From Corythucha ciliata (lineage: Eukaryota > Arthropoda > Insecta > Hemiptera > Tingidae): DNA of 64,000 bases. Under the pieces are notes generated by a model. It was not told where the DNA came from, did no database searches, and was given only the letters and a program-made list of their open reading frames with translations. A program made the position numbers and the translations under genes. Shown one piece after another: positions 46,305 to 58,509 of the stretch. The stretch covers positions 14,303,253-14,367,252 of the forward strand of contig CM075939.1 of assembly GCA_038030265.1 (NCBI GenBank), written 5' to 3'. How positions within the stretch are numbered: position 1 is the first letter of the stretch; every line of letters starts with the position of its first letter.

Positions 46305-46453
46305 CACAGACCATTACCTTTGAGAAAATGATAATAATCATATAGGTGATCATCCCTCTTAGATGGGTTTTTGGAGAAGGTTTTGATTATTTTTGTTTGC
46401 GCAAGTGACCTCGACTTCATGGGAGGGGCCATGGCCCCTGTGGCCCCTACCTC
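46305..46453 (-). mobile_element. hAT-like element terminus, copy 2
   Basis: On the minus strand it begins cagtggcggatctgaggtag and follows the sequence of 11259-11410 for about 150 bp, with indels. The 8 bases outside the end are cgtatcgg; no matching copy with an opposite end was found. Confidence 0.6.
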
Positions 46454-46564
46454 AGATCCGCCACTGCGTATCGGGCCATCCTACGTCGTACGGCGATTGA
46501 AAGCGCCTTCTCATAATGAGAAAGGGTCACATTAGTGACCTAACCCATTAGTCCTTGGTACAAG

Positions 46565-47400
46565 ACACAAACCAGGTTAGAGCATTTTACGGTCAAGTGC
46601 TTTCTTTATTAATATTTTGTTTTTAGGGTTTTAGCTTATTGCTTCTTCTACCTCTTTTTTTTTTGAGCTATCGCCTTCTTGTGCTGAAGGCATCGTCAGA
46701 GAACTTCAGCACATGAAGGCGAAAGCTCGTAGGAAACGAAGTACGTACGAAGCAAGAAGTGAACGTAGAAACAATAAGCCAAAACTCTAAAAATAAAATA
46801 TTAATCAAGTTGAGTGGCTTAAAAAGTGCTTTCCTTGGTTGTAGTAAGAGCTTTTTGTGATTAAAGGTTTTTGTGATTGGGGCAGTTTGGGGTTCGTTGA
46901 AGCAATTTGAGGTTAGTTCATTTTTCTTAGAGGTTTTTGTGGTTAGAAATTTTTGTGGTTAGAACATTTTGTGGTTGGAGCATTTTGTGGTTGGAGCATT
47001 TTGTGGTTGGAGTATTTTGTGGTTAGAGCATTTTGTGGTCAAGTGCTTTTTATGGTAAGAGCTTTTTGTGGTTAGAGGTTTTTGTGGTTGGAACATTTTG
47101 TGGTCAGAGCATTTTGGAGTTTCTGCTTTCTGTGATTCGAGCTTTTTGCGGTTAGAGCTTTTGAGGTTAGATCTTCTTGTGGTTAAGGCTTTTTGTTGTT
47201 CGAGCTTTTTTGATTTTGTAGTTAGAGCATTTTGTGGTTGAAGCATTTAGTGGTTGGAGCATTTTGTGGTGGGAGTATTTTGCGGTTAGATAATTTTGTG
47301 GTCAAGTGCTTTTTACAGTAAAAGCTTTTTGTGGTTAGAGGTTTTTGTGGTCGGAACATTTGGTGGTCAGAGCATTTTGTGGTTGAGTCTCTCCCGGCGT
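46565..47400 (+). repeat. F5 minisatellite (attttgtggttagagc)
   Basis: Roughly 35 units of 16-20 bp such as gagcattttgtggttg and gctttttgtggttagagg. The array contains a foldback element at 46604-46808, and F5 phrases lie on both sides of it. Confidence 0.85.
46604..46808. mobile_element. Foldback element in the F5 array (205 bp)
   Basis: Outer arms ctttattaatattttg and caaaatattaatcaag-like sequence pair. gggttttagcttattg pairs with caataagccaaaactc. The inner stem agctatcgccttcttgtgct pairs with agcacatgaaggcgaaagct around gaaggcatcgtc. The outermost arm keeps its pairing with few mismatches. The surrounding F5 units suggest insertion into the array; no clean target duplication was seen. 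Confidence 0.75.
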
Positions 47401-48279
47401 TGTTCCGGTTTTTAAATCGTTTTTCTCTCGTCATATTTTGGACTTTGAAACTTGTGTCCCATTTTATCTTTCGAGTTGGCAAGCCTACGCTCAAAATGCA
47501 TAAGTCTTTGACTGACACGTCACGCCTTGAAAAGTGGCACGCGATGGTCCAAGGCGGTGGATTCGCGACGATTGAATAAAAGGGTTTGTCTGGTATAATA
47601 TAATAGACAGCCATTTGTCACAGATATCTAGCGGAGGGCAACTGTTCACTCCTCCCCTCCTTCCCCCTCCATTGGCACGCTCCCTAGAATTGTCTAAAAA
47701 AGTTGAGAATTCTCATTCCCACGTCAGAGTCAATGCCATTAGCTCTAACCACCCCGCCCTACTCAATCCAAAATCAACTGCATTCTTCTTAATTGCGAAA
47801 CATAAAATACTACGAGTCGTTTATCATGAAAGGAGGGGTAAAAATATAATTACTTAATACGGCGAAGGTTCCCAATAAAAAAAAAGCCCATAAAGCATTG
47901 ATCGTAAACCGCGAAATAACAATGTCTTTGACATTCGCTATGAATAGGGAAAGAAAGAAAGACAAAGAGCGGGGGCACTTGCCCCGTTGAATGTGTTGAA
48001 GTCCTCCCTCTCCACCACATTATAATCGTTTAACAGCCTCTTCTCAGTTTTTAAAGACTCAATTATTTAAAAAGTAACGATGAGCTGTTTACATCGAGAC
48101 TTCTTCAAAACTGAGATAATAACGGCGTATATTCCTCATTATCGCATCATGGGTACAAAGTAGAAAATTATGAGCCTACTTCCAATATTTAAAGTCAACG
48201 AACTTTAAAAAGCTCGCGCATTTATAATGATAAATGATTGCGTGTAATCGTTCTTGAGACGATATACAGAGCGTTTACA

Positions 48280-48316
<37 letters not shown>

Positions 48317-51300
48317 CTCCTTGTCAATGTAACTCCCACACGTTCGTTCAACACCTGAATAATTGTCTTGGAAAAAAAATTACGCTCAAATTGAAAAGGT
48401 ACGGTCTGTTTAAAAAAAAAAAAAATCTGCGGTGATAGTGTGAGGGCACAATGGCGAAATAAGACATATTTTATTCGATGTTATTATAAAGTGTCATGAC
48501 ATAGCGTGGCAATAATAATGGTGAAATGATTCCCCTTTGGGGTCCCTTTAATGCTCAAACAGTTCGACCCCTCGACATCAAACAGGAGCGAAACCTTGAT
48601 CTTATTTTTCCACTCCGTTCTCTTGTCTCTTCCAACCCCCCCCCCCCTAATATACCATTAATAATATTTTTACATTTCTTGAAAGTAAACATTGTGAAAA
48701 ATAGAAGATGATGTGTTAATATCGCATTTCAGTTGCAGAGCGGAGAACAATATTGTGAAACTGACGGTGAATTTAAGTCGATGGGGGGGGGGGGGTTGTA
48801 CATGGAGAGCCTTTCTTTGACACGAATGCGTGGGCGGTCGTTATAGACGTTATTATCGAAGAGAACCGTCCCTCGTGGCAAAGGTCATAGCGCTAATATG
48901 TCAACCGCGGGGAAGTTTCGAGTCGTAACTTTGTTTTTGTCGCGTAAAAAAAAAAAAAAAAAAGTGTATATAGGCGATTTTGATCTAAAACATCGCTCGA
49001 TGTCCTCGAGACGGAAACTCAACGCTTTTATCCATAAAAAGTAGACAAAGAAACGATATTTCCTAGGTTGTCATATACGAGGAAGTGGAGGATGACAAAG
49101 AAAAGATGCAAGAAAGAGACAGAAAATAAAAAAAAGGATGATCTCCTTTATCCTTAATCTGGGGGTGGGTGCTGGCTGTGAGGTGTGGGGGGGATTTTTC
49201 TTTTCGGTTCAAACCAGGAGGCGGCTCCCACACGACCGCCCACGCCACTGACTAATTACCGGGTGTTGTGCGATTCAACCTCTATTGTATTTTTATACAT
49301 AATTCTACACACACATTCAGCAGATTGATAGAAGCGGAGCATTGTCCCACCCAGCGCGAAGTATGGTTTATGCGATGGCTGTGGTCTAATTTCCCTTCCA
49401 TTGTCTCCCCTGCGTGGTAGGACATGCAAACAAAAACTCCTTGAGGGGTTGGCGGGGAATGTTAGGGTGACGGGGTGGGAGGTTACCGATGTTTTAGCCT
49501 CGTGGGTAGCAGCAGCGACGATCTCTTTTCACCGCCCCCCTCCACCCACCCACCCAATCCATTCACACTGAGAAGATCGTCTTCCCAGACGTTTCATAAT
49601 GAGCCATATGTGGTCTGGATTAATGAAATATTCAACGAGTCGAGCGAAAAAAAAAAAAAAAAAATCAGAAATAGAAAAAACCTTGGCATTTGGTATCGAT
49701 CTTATTTTATTCCTCCTATAAAGCAATAGAAGGCATTTTTATAATTCCTGTTTGACTGCAATTCGATAGAGGTGGGAATGGGGGAGTGGAGGGGAAGCCA
49801 CAGAATTAACTTCCTCATTATTTTTTCTAGTGCAATACGCGCATACACTTTACATATTCCCAACTGGTTCCATACGGCTCAGCGCCTCTTAGCTCGTGTC
49901 ATACACACACTTTTAAGTAACGGACGGGTTTAAATTAAAATTGACGGTTTACCTTGCATTTTTCGTCATTGATTTTGAGTTACTTCATTTTGTTCATTTT
50001 TTTTTTTTTAGCGATAATGGACAGGGCGGGAGGAACTGGTTTATTGATTACCCACCTATAGTGAATTCATTAAGCCTCTAACCCTCTAATGCAATGCATT
50101 TTTTGTCTCCTAAAAATGCATAATTGCTGTTAGTAAGTGAAGGTGTGGGAGCACGGAATTCGACATGTCGTCCTCCACTTTCGACATTGTTTCTCAATAA
50201 TAACAGCGTCCAACATAAAAGCTATTCAACAAGGAAACGCCGAGTGACCCCCCCCCTCGCCCTCTCCATCATCATCCACCACCCAAAATGAGGGGGCAAC
50301 AATTAATATAACAAATAGGCGACGTTGAAAAGAAAGGGATGCGCGTATCTGTGTGAAACACAAATTCTCTGTGAGGGGGGGGGGAGAAGGTGACTGAGAA
50401 GAGGAAGGTATGCAGAGAACGCAAAGCGGGCAAGGCTGGCTGGTTACTTTCACGATTGAAAGCGGTCGCATTAGCTTCTTTTTAAATATTCCACGACCCC
50501 CTATCCCCACCGACACTCACAATGTAATTAAAATAACGTTGTTTTTTTTTTTTTTACAGCGTTTCGGAAATGCTTTTAAAGCCCGCAGCTTAAAATTTAT
50601 TAATCTGTCAAAGCGTAGTTTATAGCTGAAAACATTTACTTAGGCAAATTACTAGCACTCGTTAGAAGCAACTGTGGTGGAGGAGTGGGTGAGGGAAGAG
50701 TGGAGAACCGGGCGACACGAGCTCATTTCACTCTTAATTCAAGTCTTTTTTAAGTCAATTTATAATGCACCGCAGGCACACACAGAATTACACTAAAGTG
50801 AGCTCAGTTTTCTCAACCCTCCAACACTTTTTGCGTAACTATGAAATACTTGTTAAATTGACGTTCCTCAGTTGGGGAGAAAACAACGATGGGATGGGTC
50901 AGCGCGTGGTCACCCCCCCCCCCACCATTACCACCGTCCGAGGGTGGGTCGAACATCTGGGGTTAGGGGAAGAACAAGTTGGAAAAAAATTCCATTGCTT
51001 TTACTTCTTTTTAACTCAGTTGGTGTGCTGCTGGAACAACAGCTGGTCAAAACTGATTGGAGATTCGCCTTCCCCCCCCCTCCTCCCGCATAAGTGACAA
51101 TTCGGCAAAAAACCCGTCAATTTAGTGCTGGACACTGACAGTGCAGCCCCTGAAATCAAATTTGACGCAATCAGTGACGAAACGGGCAATACAGTTACGG
51201 AATTCGCAACAGCGACTGGGGTGTGGTGGGTTTTCAGGACTCGTCAGTTGGAGGCCTCTGAGGCCTGCTGCAAGGCAATTCAGCTTCAAATAGTCGGAAG

Positions 51301-51844
51301 TACACACCAGCTTCACTTTCCAGGTTATCACTGACTTCCTGTCATGTGCTTAGTGAGAGAATTGTCATGGTCAGAACAGTTTTTGACGCAGTAGTGTCCC
51401 TTTCTGATTGATTACATTTAGTTTCTGGGGTACCTATGAATTTTTCGATCGACAGAGGGCAAATATCCGCCTCCAGTTTTCCCTCGCATACCCTATTTCC
51501 GCAAATTTAGCCTACAGAGTGACAAATACCAATAAAACGTTTGTGATTTTTGCCACCATAAAACGACCACGCCCACTACATCAGTTAATTTGACACCGGG
51601 GTCTGATTACTCAGTTGAAAAACTTACTTTTTTTGACGGAATTACCGGTTTATGCTCTTGGCTTATTTTTTACGTGTGAATTTGAGATTTTGAGTAATTT
51701 ATTGTTCGTGTTGTTCTTGACAGTTAAAATTAGGTCAAGGTCTGCCTACTAATTTCAATAAATGTTTGGGTGCCGAATTCCTCCGATCCACCCAAAAATT
51801 TTCCCCAGTGAATAGCCTTGGTGTCGTCCTTTGGCAATAGTCAA
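47401..51844. other. Unassigned sequence, no gene seen
   Basis: A long stretch free of the named repeat families apart from homopolymers: T-run at 48283-48311, C-run at 48637, G-run at 48782, A-run at 48946, plus C/G runs at 50247, 50377, 50915 and 51072. Many short open frames lack family motifs. It is a candidate for host single-copy DNA, where small exons could be hidden. Confidence 0.4.
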
Positions 51845-52570
51845 ACAGTCTATTCACGCTCTAAAAATGGCTCAAAGGACGCGATTCACGCCTTCGGAAA
51901 TGCTTAAAACGATGACTCGCACATTGAAATTGGCTAAAGTGACGATTCGCGCTTCTAAATAACCAAAGTGACAACTCAAGACCTGAAAATGAAAAACTGA
52001 CCGTTCGGCCCTGGCAATTGCTTGACGGACTCGAGACTAAAAAAATGGCAAATCTGACGATTTTCTCACAACAAAATATTGATAAAACTGAAGACAATTC
52101 GCGCCTTGCTTGTTATTCGCACCCCAAAAATGACCGTACGAGCCTTAAAAATAGCTCAACTAACGATTCATGCCATGAAAATGTCTGAACTGACGATTTG
52201 GGCCCGGAGAATTTCCAAAATCCTGCATTCACACTCTAAAAATTGCCAAATAGACCATCCCGTGACATTGAAAATGGCTAAAGTGATGATTCATGCCCTA
52301 AAATAACCAAACACGTACGACAATTTCAATCTTCAAAGTTTCGCTCTAAAAATGGTCAACCGATTCGTAGGTCGATTCGTCCCTTGAAAGTGATAAAACT
52401 GACTGATCAGGCCCCACAAGGGACAGCTGGCCGTACTGAGAATTCAGCCCCCCCCCCTTTAAAAAAACTAAACTGACAATTTTGCGCCTTGAAAAACGAC
52501 CATTCGCGTTTGGCCAAATTGACCATTCGTGCCCTAACGACCACTAAAATTCAAATACTAAAAATTGTAA
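51845..52570 (+). repeat. F2 repeats, second composite copy
   Basis: Diverged units of the F2 phrase (ctctaaaaatggctcaaa, gacgattcgcgc) in the same orientation as 21.44-22.14 kb. They end in a ctaaaaattgtaa phrase that also ends the other copy at about 22.13 kb. Confidence 0.7.
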
Positions 52571-52624
52571 TCTCAGTCACTGCTGACGAGAATTCCGGTT
52601 TCAGACTATGGATTTTCCGAACCG

Positions 52625-53090
52625 CTCCATCGGCAACTGTCAATTTTGCTCGAGCTGTCAATTTCGTCCTTAAGCCTGTCAGTTTTGTCTGTAAAAACTC
52701 TCAATTTCGCCCCAGGGACTGACAGTTTTGACTTGAAATCTGTTATTTTCCTCTTGCATCACGAAAAGATCACAAAACTTGAGTTTGAGATTCAGCAGCA
52801 GACAATTCGGGCTCACAAAATGGGGTTTTTGAGCGCCATTCACCAGAAACAGTAGAGTCACAACCCGATGATCACAACTATTCCGTCCAGTAAATTGTCA
52901 ATTTCGGCCCTGAAATGTCAATTTCGTCCTGGGAAGAATTATAAATTTCCAGTTGAAACTCTCAATGTCGAACAAACAGTCATTTTTCCCCTATAAACTG
53001 TCAATTTCGTCGTCAAAACTATCGATATCATTCTAAAACAGTCAATTTCGTCAACGAATGTCGGAAACTCACGGTTTCTAAGCCCCCTAA
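52625..53090 (+). repeat. F3 repeats, second composite copy
   Basis: Irregular units of actgtcaatttcgtcc. The spacer cgccccagggactgacagtt and then gacaattcgggctca and gccattcaccagaaac match 22995-23125 in order. It lacks the regular 21-bp expansion and the MITE present at the other copy. Confidence 0.75.
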
Positions 53091-53500
53091 AAGGGCGTTT
53101 ATTACCTGAAAAATTGATTATTTGAGGAATGAGAGCTTGGTTCAGGGTGGGTGGGTGGGGCGGAGAATGGCTTGGTAACGTCTACACCCTAGGCAACCTG
53201 GTGGCACCCTTAGGCAAACTGGTTTGCAGTCGGTCAATGTGAACTGGTTTCTGCTGCACAGCACTGGGGGTTGAAAAAACAGGGCCTGCGGGTTTATTAG
53301 GATAAAATCCCACTGAAATCTTGATAAGGAAAGTTGAGAATTCAAATAGTTAAAACATTAAAAGAGTCAAATACAGCAAGGGGAGGGAGGCAAAGCGTCG
53401 CGACCCCCCCGTGCGCTAGTTTGCCCTCGCACAAACAAGCCCGTTTTTCCGTAATATTCGGTCCCAACTTGTAACGTCCGGAAGGGTATGACCATCAACC
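53091..53500. other. Unassigned sequence
   Basis: Includes aggcaacctggtggcaccct and the near repeat aggcaaactggtttgcagtc. No gene is recognised. Confidence 0.35.
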
Positions 53501-54330
53501 CCAGTTTTGCGGATTTTCGCTTTTTCATAAACTAAATTTGAGGATTCGTCTTGTTTCGAGGGTTTTGCTATTTAGAAAAAATCAAATTTTGTGGGATCAA
53601 AAGCCAAATTTCGTGGGGTTTTGCTTTTTTAAACAAGAATTTTGAGGACTTTCAACCCCAAATTTCGTTTGTGAAATTGTTTTCACAGGTTTGGTTCATT
53701 CGAGGAACTAACTTTGCGAAAAATACAGATTTTGTGATCATAGCTCCTTCATACTCCAATTGTGCCACGGATTTCCCCACTTTCGTAACCAATTGTCGCG
53801 AATTTTTGCACTCTCATAACCAAACGTCGGGGATTTTGCTCCTTCAAAACCGAACTCCACGGATTTTTGCTTGTTCAAACCATAATTTCGCGCATTCTCA
53901 TTGTTCCAAAAACCTAATTTCGCAGCCTTAACTCTTTCTATAATCAGTTTCATGGATTTCACTTGATAAAAAAGCAAACTCTCATCATTCACGCTATCAC
54001 AAAACCCAGTTTTACGATTTTTTTCTCTTTTACACCAAATTTCGTGGATTCAGCACGTTCAAATTCCAACTTTATGAATGTTGCTAATTCAAAAACCAAA
54101 TGTCATGGGCTTGGCTCTTTAAAGCCCCAATTTCGCGGACACTTGGTCTTTCAGAATCAAGGTTGGATTTGGCACAATACAATTTCTGGGATTTACACTA
54201 TAAAATCATGGCTTTAGCTCTTCCTAAAATCAGTTCTACAGGTTTGATTTTGTCGGAATAATAATTCGGTTCATGCAAAAACTAAATACCGTGATTTTGG
54301 CGCTGAAATGTGTGAAATGACGTTAAATTC
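53501..54330 (-). repeat. F4 repeats in reverse
   Basis: More than 20 loose units of about 32 bp such as ccaaatttcgtgga and ttttgctctttcaaaacc, the reverse complement of the F4 phrase. The 126-codon plus-strand frame here is a by-product of repeat sequence. Confidence 0.7.
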
Positions 54331-57300
54331 TTAGTTGAGTAGTTTCACATCAATCGTCTACGGGGACTTGAGTGAACCACAACCCACGACAGACCTCTGA
54401 AATGGCTGAAGGCAGTGTGGTGGGTCCACGAGACTCGACCTCGCTTTCAGTCTTTCCGTCCACGGTTACAGGATGACCTATAGCTGGTGGATGGCAGTAG
54501 TATGATGTAGAGTGATTGGGTGTTGTAATGAATGCCCTTCGTATAGCTGGGATTTCGCAAAAACTTGGCTAAGAACGGCCTCCCAGTGGGGGCGATCCAC
54601 CTATATCGCCCCACTCTGGGTATGCCACACTCGAAGAGGGGCCGGAATGGAATGGCTGCCACGAAATTAACGGGCTCGAATAGTCCTCTAAGAAGAGCGT
54701 CAGTACACGGGAGTGGACCTATAGGTGATGTAATTATGCTCTAATTTTCCGCTGAGAGGATTCCACTGTACAATATTTCCATTTCTCGGGGGAACTGTAT
54801 TGGAGAAGTCAGTTCAGGCTCATATCGTTCTGAGAGTGGCACGTGTGCCGCTACATCGGCCCTGCAAAAAGCGCAACTTGTTTCCTATAGACAAATCTTT
54901 AGAGCACTGAAAATTACGTCAACTCGAGAGATGGGCAGTTCAGGTTTCCAAGGGCGTACTTCCCCGGGGTATTTTAATATTCTACTCGGCATTTTCCCCG
55001 CTATAATTATAATATTCGAAGATAAATTTAATTCAAGCCGATAAAATTATTAAAATGGTGCAAGCCGGACTATGGACAGTCTTATACATCCACTTAAGGG
55101 TCATAGGGAGGGTAAGAAAAACGTGATAATATCGTGTTCGGCCTCTCTCCTTTTCTATCTCTCACTCTCTCTTTTAGAGGGACAATCTATGCACGATTTT
55201 CCCGTTTATTTTGTTTTACTATATGGGCCCTGTATATACGTGTGCGGCCGTTGCTATCAAAAACTATATTGACGCAATTACAAGCGTGTAACGTGTCCAA
55301 AGGAGTGCGATACAACTTGAATTTATTGACGATGTTTACCGTACTATTACTCAACTCTCCAAGCGCGGGGAGATTCTCGCTCCAACCGCCCTTCCCCGGA
55401 CCAATTACATTATCGTTGGACGACGGAATTTTTTTTTTATTCTTCGCCAAAGTCGTTTAAAGGTTCACAGTACCGTGAGTCTCTGATTAATTCGTGTAAG
55501 TTAAAAATGAAATTATCAACAACTCTTGTGGTTTTTATCTTCGATCTAAAAAGTCGCGGAGTTGTTTTTTTTTTCTCTCTCTACAGAAAATCAGGCTCGT
55601 CGGAAGATTTTTATAGCAATTGTTTCCTGTTTTTCACACTCATCTGCGGCGCTCTCTCAATCAATCTGCCCCGTCTCGTTACGATAGGAGTAAACGTGTG
55701 GCGTCCCTTATAGCGTGGGCTGCGTGTTCGAATTGCATTTCGCGTTGGAAATGCCGATGGATGTTGATGGGATTGGTGCAATGATGATGAGGTGGGGTGA
55801 GAGTGAAGAAAACGCGCTCTGTTATATACACGGAGCTAAGTGCTGTCGCGTGTACGTTACGACAGGCTGGAAAGATAGCACGTATAGACACAGAGTGACG
55901 AGTATACCGGCCGATCGGAGTTCTCCCGGATGTAATGTTGAAGAGCAGAATAACATCTTACAGAAGAAAAAAAAAATACGAAGAAGGCGAGGCTTTGTGT
56001 TCGGCCTTGCTGGAGAACTCGTAACGTCCTTTTTCTATACGTAACGCTACACAGCGCCTTGCTGTGAAAAATCTAATTAATCACTCATTTTTAGTGCATG
56101 CATTTCATTTAAAGTAGATCGTATTTTAACTTAATTAAATCTCGGATTTTAAGCATATAAACGACCAAATAACACCATGTTGCCCCCAACAAACACTATA
56201 CTCCCTGCTGTACAGCGCTTTCACTTTTCAAAGCGAAAGAAGTAGAAGACCCGTGCCATCCACCCCATAGCAATTTATCTATAAAAACGGGGCACGCTCA
56301 ACTCCTATTTCTTTCCCGCAGAACATTTTTCTTTACTCCTCTCCCCCCCCCCCACTCTCACCACGCACACACAGGATCGGAGCCAACGGACCACTCCCTT
56401 TTTCAAACTTCTAGGAGGGTATAGTACTTCGCTCCGACGTTAAAAAAAAAAAATCCTAAAATAGCCATTTGCATACGGCGAATTAATAATATGGCGAAAC
56501 TCTTTCCTCTTGCCACCGTATACGACTCTTCTTATGGAGTTGACCTTTTCTCATTGTACTAAAAAAAATGCGAGGAATTTGAAATTAAAACGCGTATTTG
56601 GCAGTAGGAGTCGCACACAGCTCTGTATGTTGACTCCGCGCAACCTCACCGTACGATAATAACAACGCGGAACTTGAAACTAAATTTAACAACGTTTTAA
56701 TGGGCAGGGAAGGGAAGGGATATCACCGTTAAAGTAAATGAAGTAGAGAAAAAAAAAAAGTAGAAAGAAGTGAAAACAAAAGAGAACGAAGGTACTTACA
56801 ACTTTGAAAAGATAACGGTGTGTATAATAACAACAAGATTAACGGCAATTATATATACTTTTCCGCAGACGGAGCGGTGAGAGTGCACGCGGGGTGAACC
56901 CGCATCTAATCCCTTAAACCGATGTTGTTGTTTTTTGACTTGACTCGGTATTGAGGAGGGAGGGGAGGAGGGGCTGTCCATTGAGCTTTACGTGAGGTAT
57001 AAGTGAAAAACGGAAACAAGATGAAGTCTGTGTACATTTTGTTTCCCCGAAGATATATATTTATCTTGGCGCTAGTATAGGGCGTAATTGACTATATGTA
57101 TAGTTTCCGGACATTTCTTACCGGCCGACTGTTTTACCTGAGTGTAGAGTGATTTTTGGTTCGGCCATTAGGTTGTGTGGCGATGGTCACGGCGCCCGGA
57201 AAACACGACGCAGACCGGACAAAGAATCCGCGTGGGACACAATGGTGACCTCCTGTACCCAGCAGCATACGAAGGTAAGGGCGAGGAGGGCTTCGAAAAA

Positions 57301-57384
57301 TAGAGAAAATACACCGTCTCCAGTTTCGTTCCTTAAGGGCACTAAGTTCTGAAAACACGATGCTAAATCAAGGCAGTACTTGTG
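54331..57384. other. Unassigned sequence, no gene seen
   Basis: The first 400 bp (54340-54720) are GC-richer and contain a 71-codon minus frame with no recognised motif; this could be a retroelement tail. The rest is AT-rich with A, C and T runs. No repeat family was noticed. Confidence 0.4.
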
Positions 57385-58340
57385 AAAAAAAAAAAAAAAA
57401 ATCGCGGCTAGTATCGACTCGGGTTAAAAATTGGGCAAAAATGGCAAATTCAGAACTGAAATGGCGAAAAATCGCCTATTCGTGTATGAAAAAGAGAACA
57501 GATATGCTAATTCACTGCAAAATTAGAAGACAATGATATTTCACAGCCAGAAAAATCGCTATAATTCGCGGATAAAGTTGAGGATAACAGTTAATTTGCA
57601 AATATACAAATGAAGAAAATCACTAATGAGCGGCTGAAATTGTGAAAACACAAATTTGTAGCATCTGAAAGATTCGAGTCTCAAACGGGAAAACAGCGCT
57701 AATCTATGGAAGAAAGTTGAAAAAATTGCTTACACGGTGCTTAAATCTAAATTATTGACGAGGATGACGCCAATTTGTGGCTAAAATGGAGGAAAATCGC
57801 TAAAGCAAGCGATAGAAACGCTACTGAGCTGCTAAAATTGAGAAAAAGCGCTAACCCACTGCTTTGGGGGAAATCACTAAATCTCGGCTCAAATTTAAAA
57901 AACGCAAATGCGTAGCTTCCCTTCGAGATAAAACTTAACAAAAAACGCTAATCCATAGAAAAATTGCACGGAAAAAGAATGGAAAAATGCCAATGTGGGA
58001 CTCAAATGTAAAAAAAAAAAAAAAAAACGCAGCTATGATATTGCAAAATTCACTAGTTAGCCCGGTATGAATAAAGAAGAATTCTAGTTTTCAATTCAAA
58101 CTGGGAAAAAGTGCTACTCCCGGTTAAAAAATTGACGAAAACACCGATTCGTGGCTAAAATTGAGAAAATTCCCAAATTCACAGGTTAGACACGCTTCTA
58201 GGAAGATAAAATGAAATGAAAAAAAAAAAAAAAAAAACTATAATTCGCGGATAAAATTGAGAAAAAATACAAATTTGTGCAAATGTACAAATGTGCATGT
58301 ACAAATTACAAATAAGCGTGTTACAAGTTCTTATTTAAAT
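57385..58340 (+). repeat. F1 degenerate array, third collinear copy
   Basis: Starts inside the element relative to the other copies. 57385-57560 aligns in order with about 39225-39420 (atcgcggct, aaaatggcaaattcag, aactgaaatggcgaaaa, gaaaaagaga). A17 runs lie at 57385 and 58219. Confidence 0.75.
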
Positions 58341-58483
58341 ACGCGCCTTCTTGCCTTCTGAGGGGGGGTTCCGTCCCGGTCAAGCTGAGTCAGGCGACGC
58401 CAAGGCCACCAATTGGGCCCCTTCTTCATACCTAGCGGGTCCCGGATGCGAAGGGGCTAGCACGGCTCCTCAAACCTCCCTAC
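58341..58483. other. GC-rich flank left of the LTR stub
   Basis: About 110 bp of GC-rich DNA (ggtcccggatgcgaaggggc) between the F1 array and the gypsy remnant. Unidentified. Confidence 0.35.
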
Positions 58484-58509
58484 TGTTTGGTGGTGATAAT
58501 ATCATATGT
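58484..58509 (+). mobile_element. 26-bp stub of a gypsy 5' LTR
   Basis: tgtttggtggtgataatatc plus atatgt matches the first bases of the 3' LTR at 60444 (tgttgggaggtgataatatc plus atatgt). It is directly followed by pol sequence, so the rest of the 5' LTR, leader, gag and the start of pol are deleted. Confidence 0.75.

Noticed and set aside
11259..46453. A single 35-kb transposon bounded by the inverted hAT-like ends
   Set aside because: The 8-bp flanks do not match and no transposase is present; two separate end remnants explain the data better.
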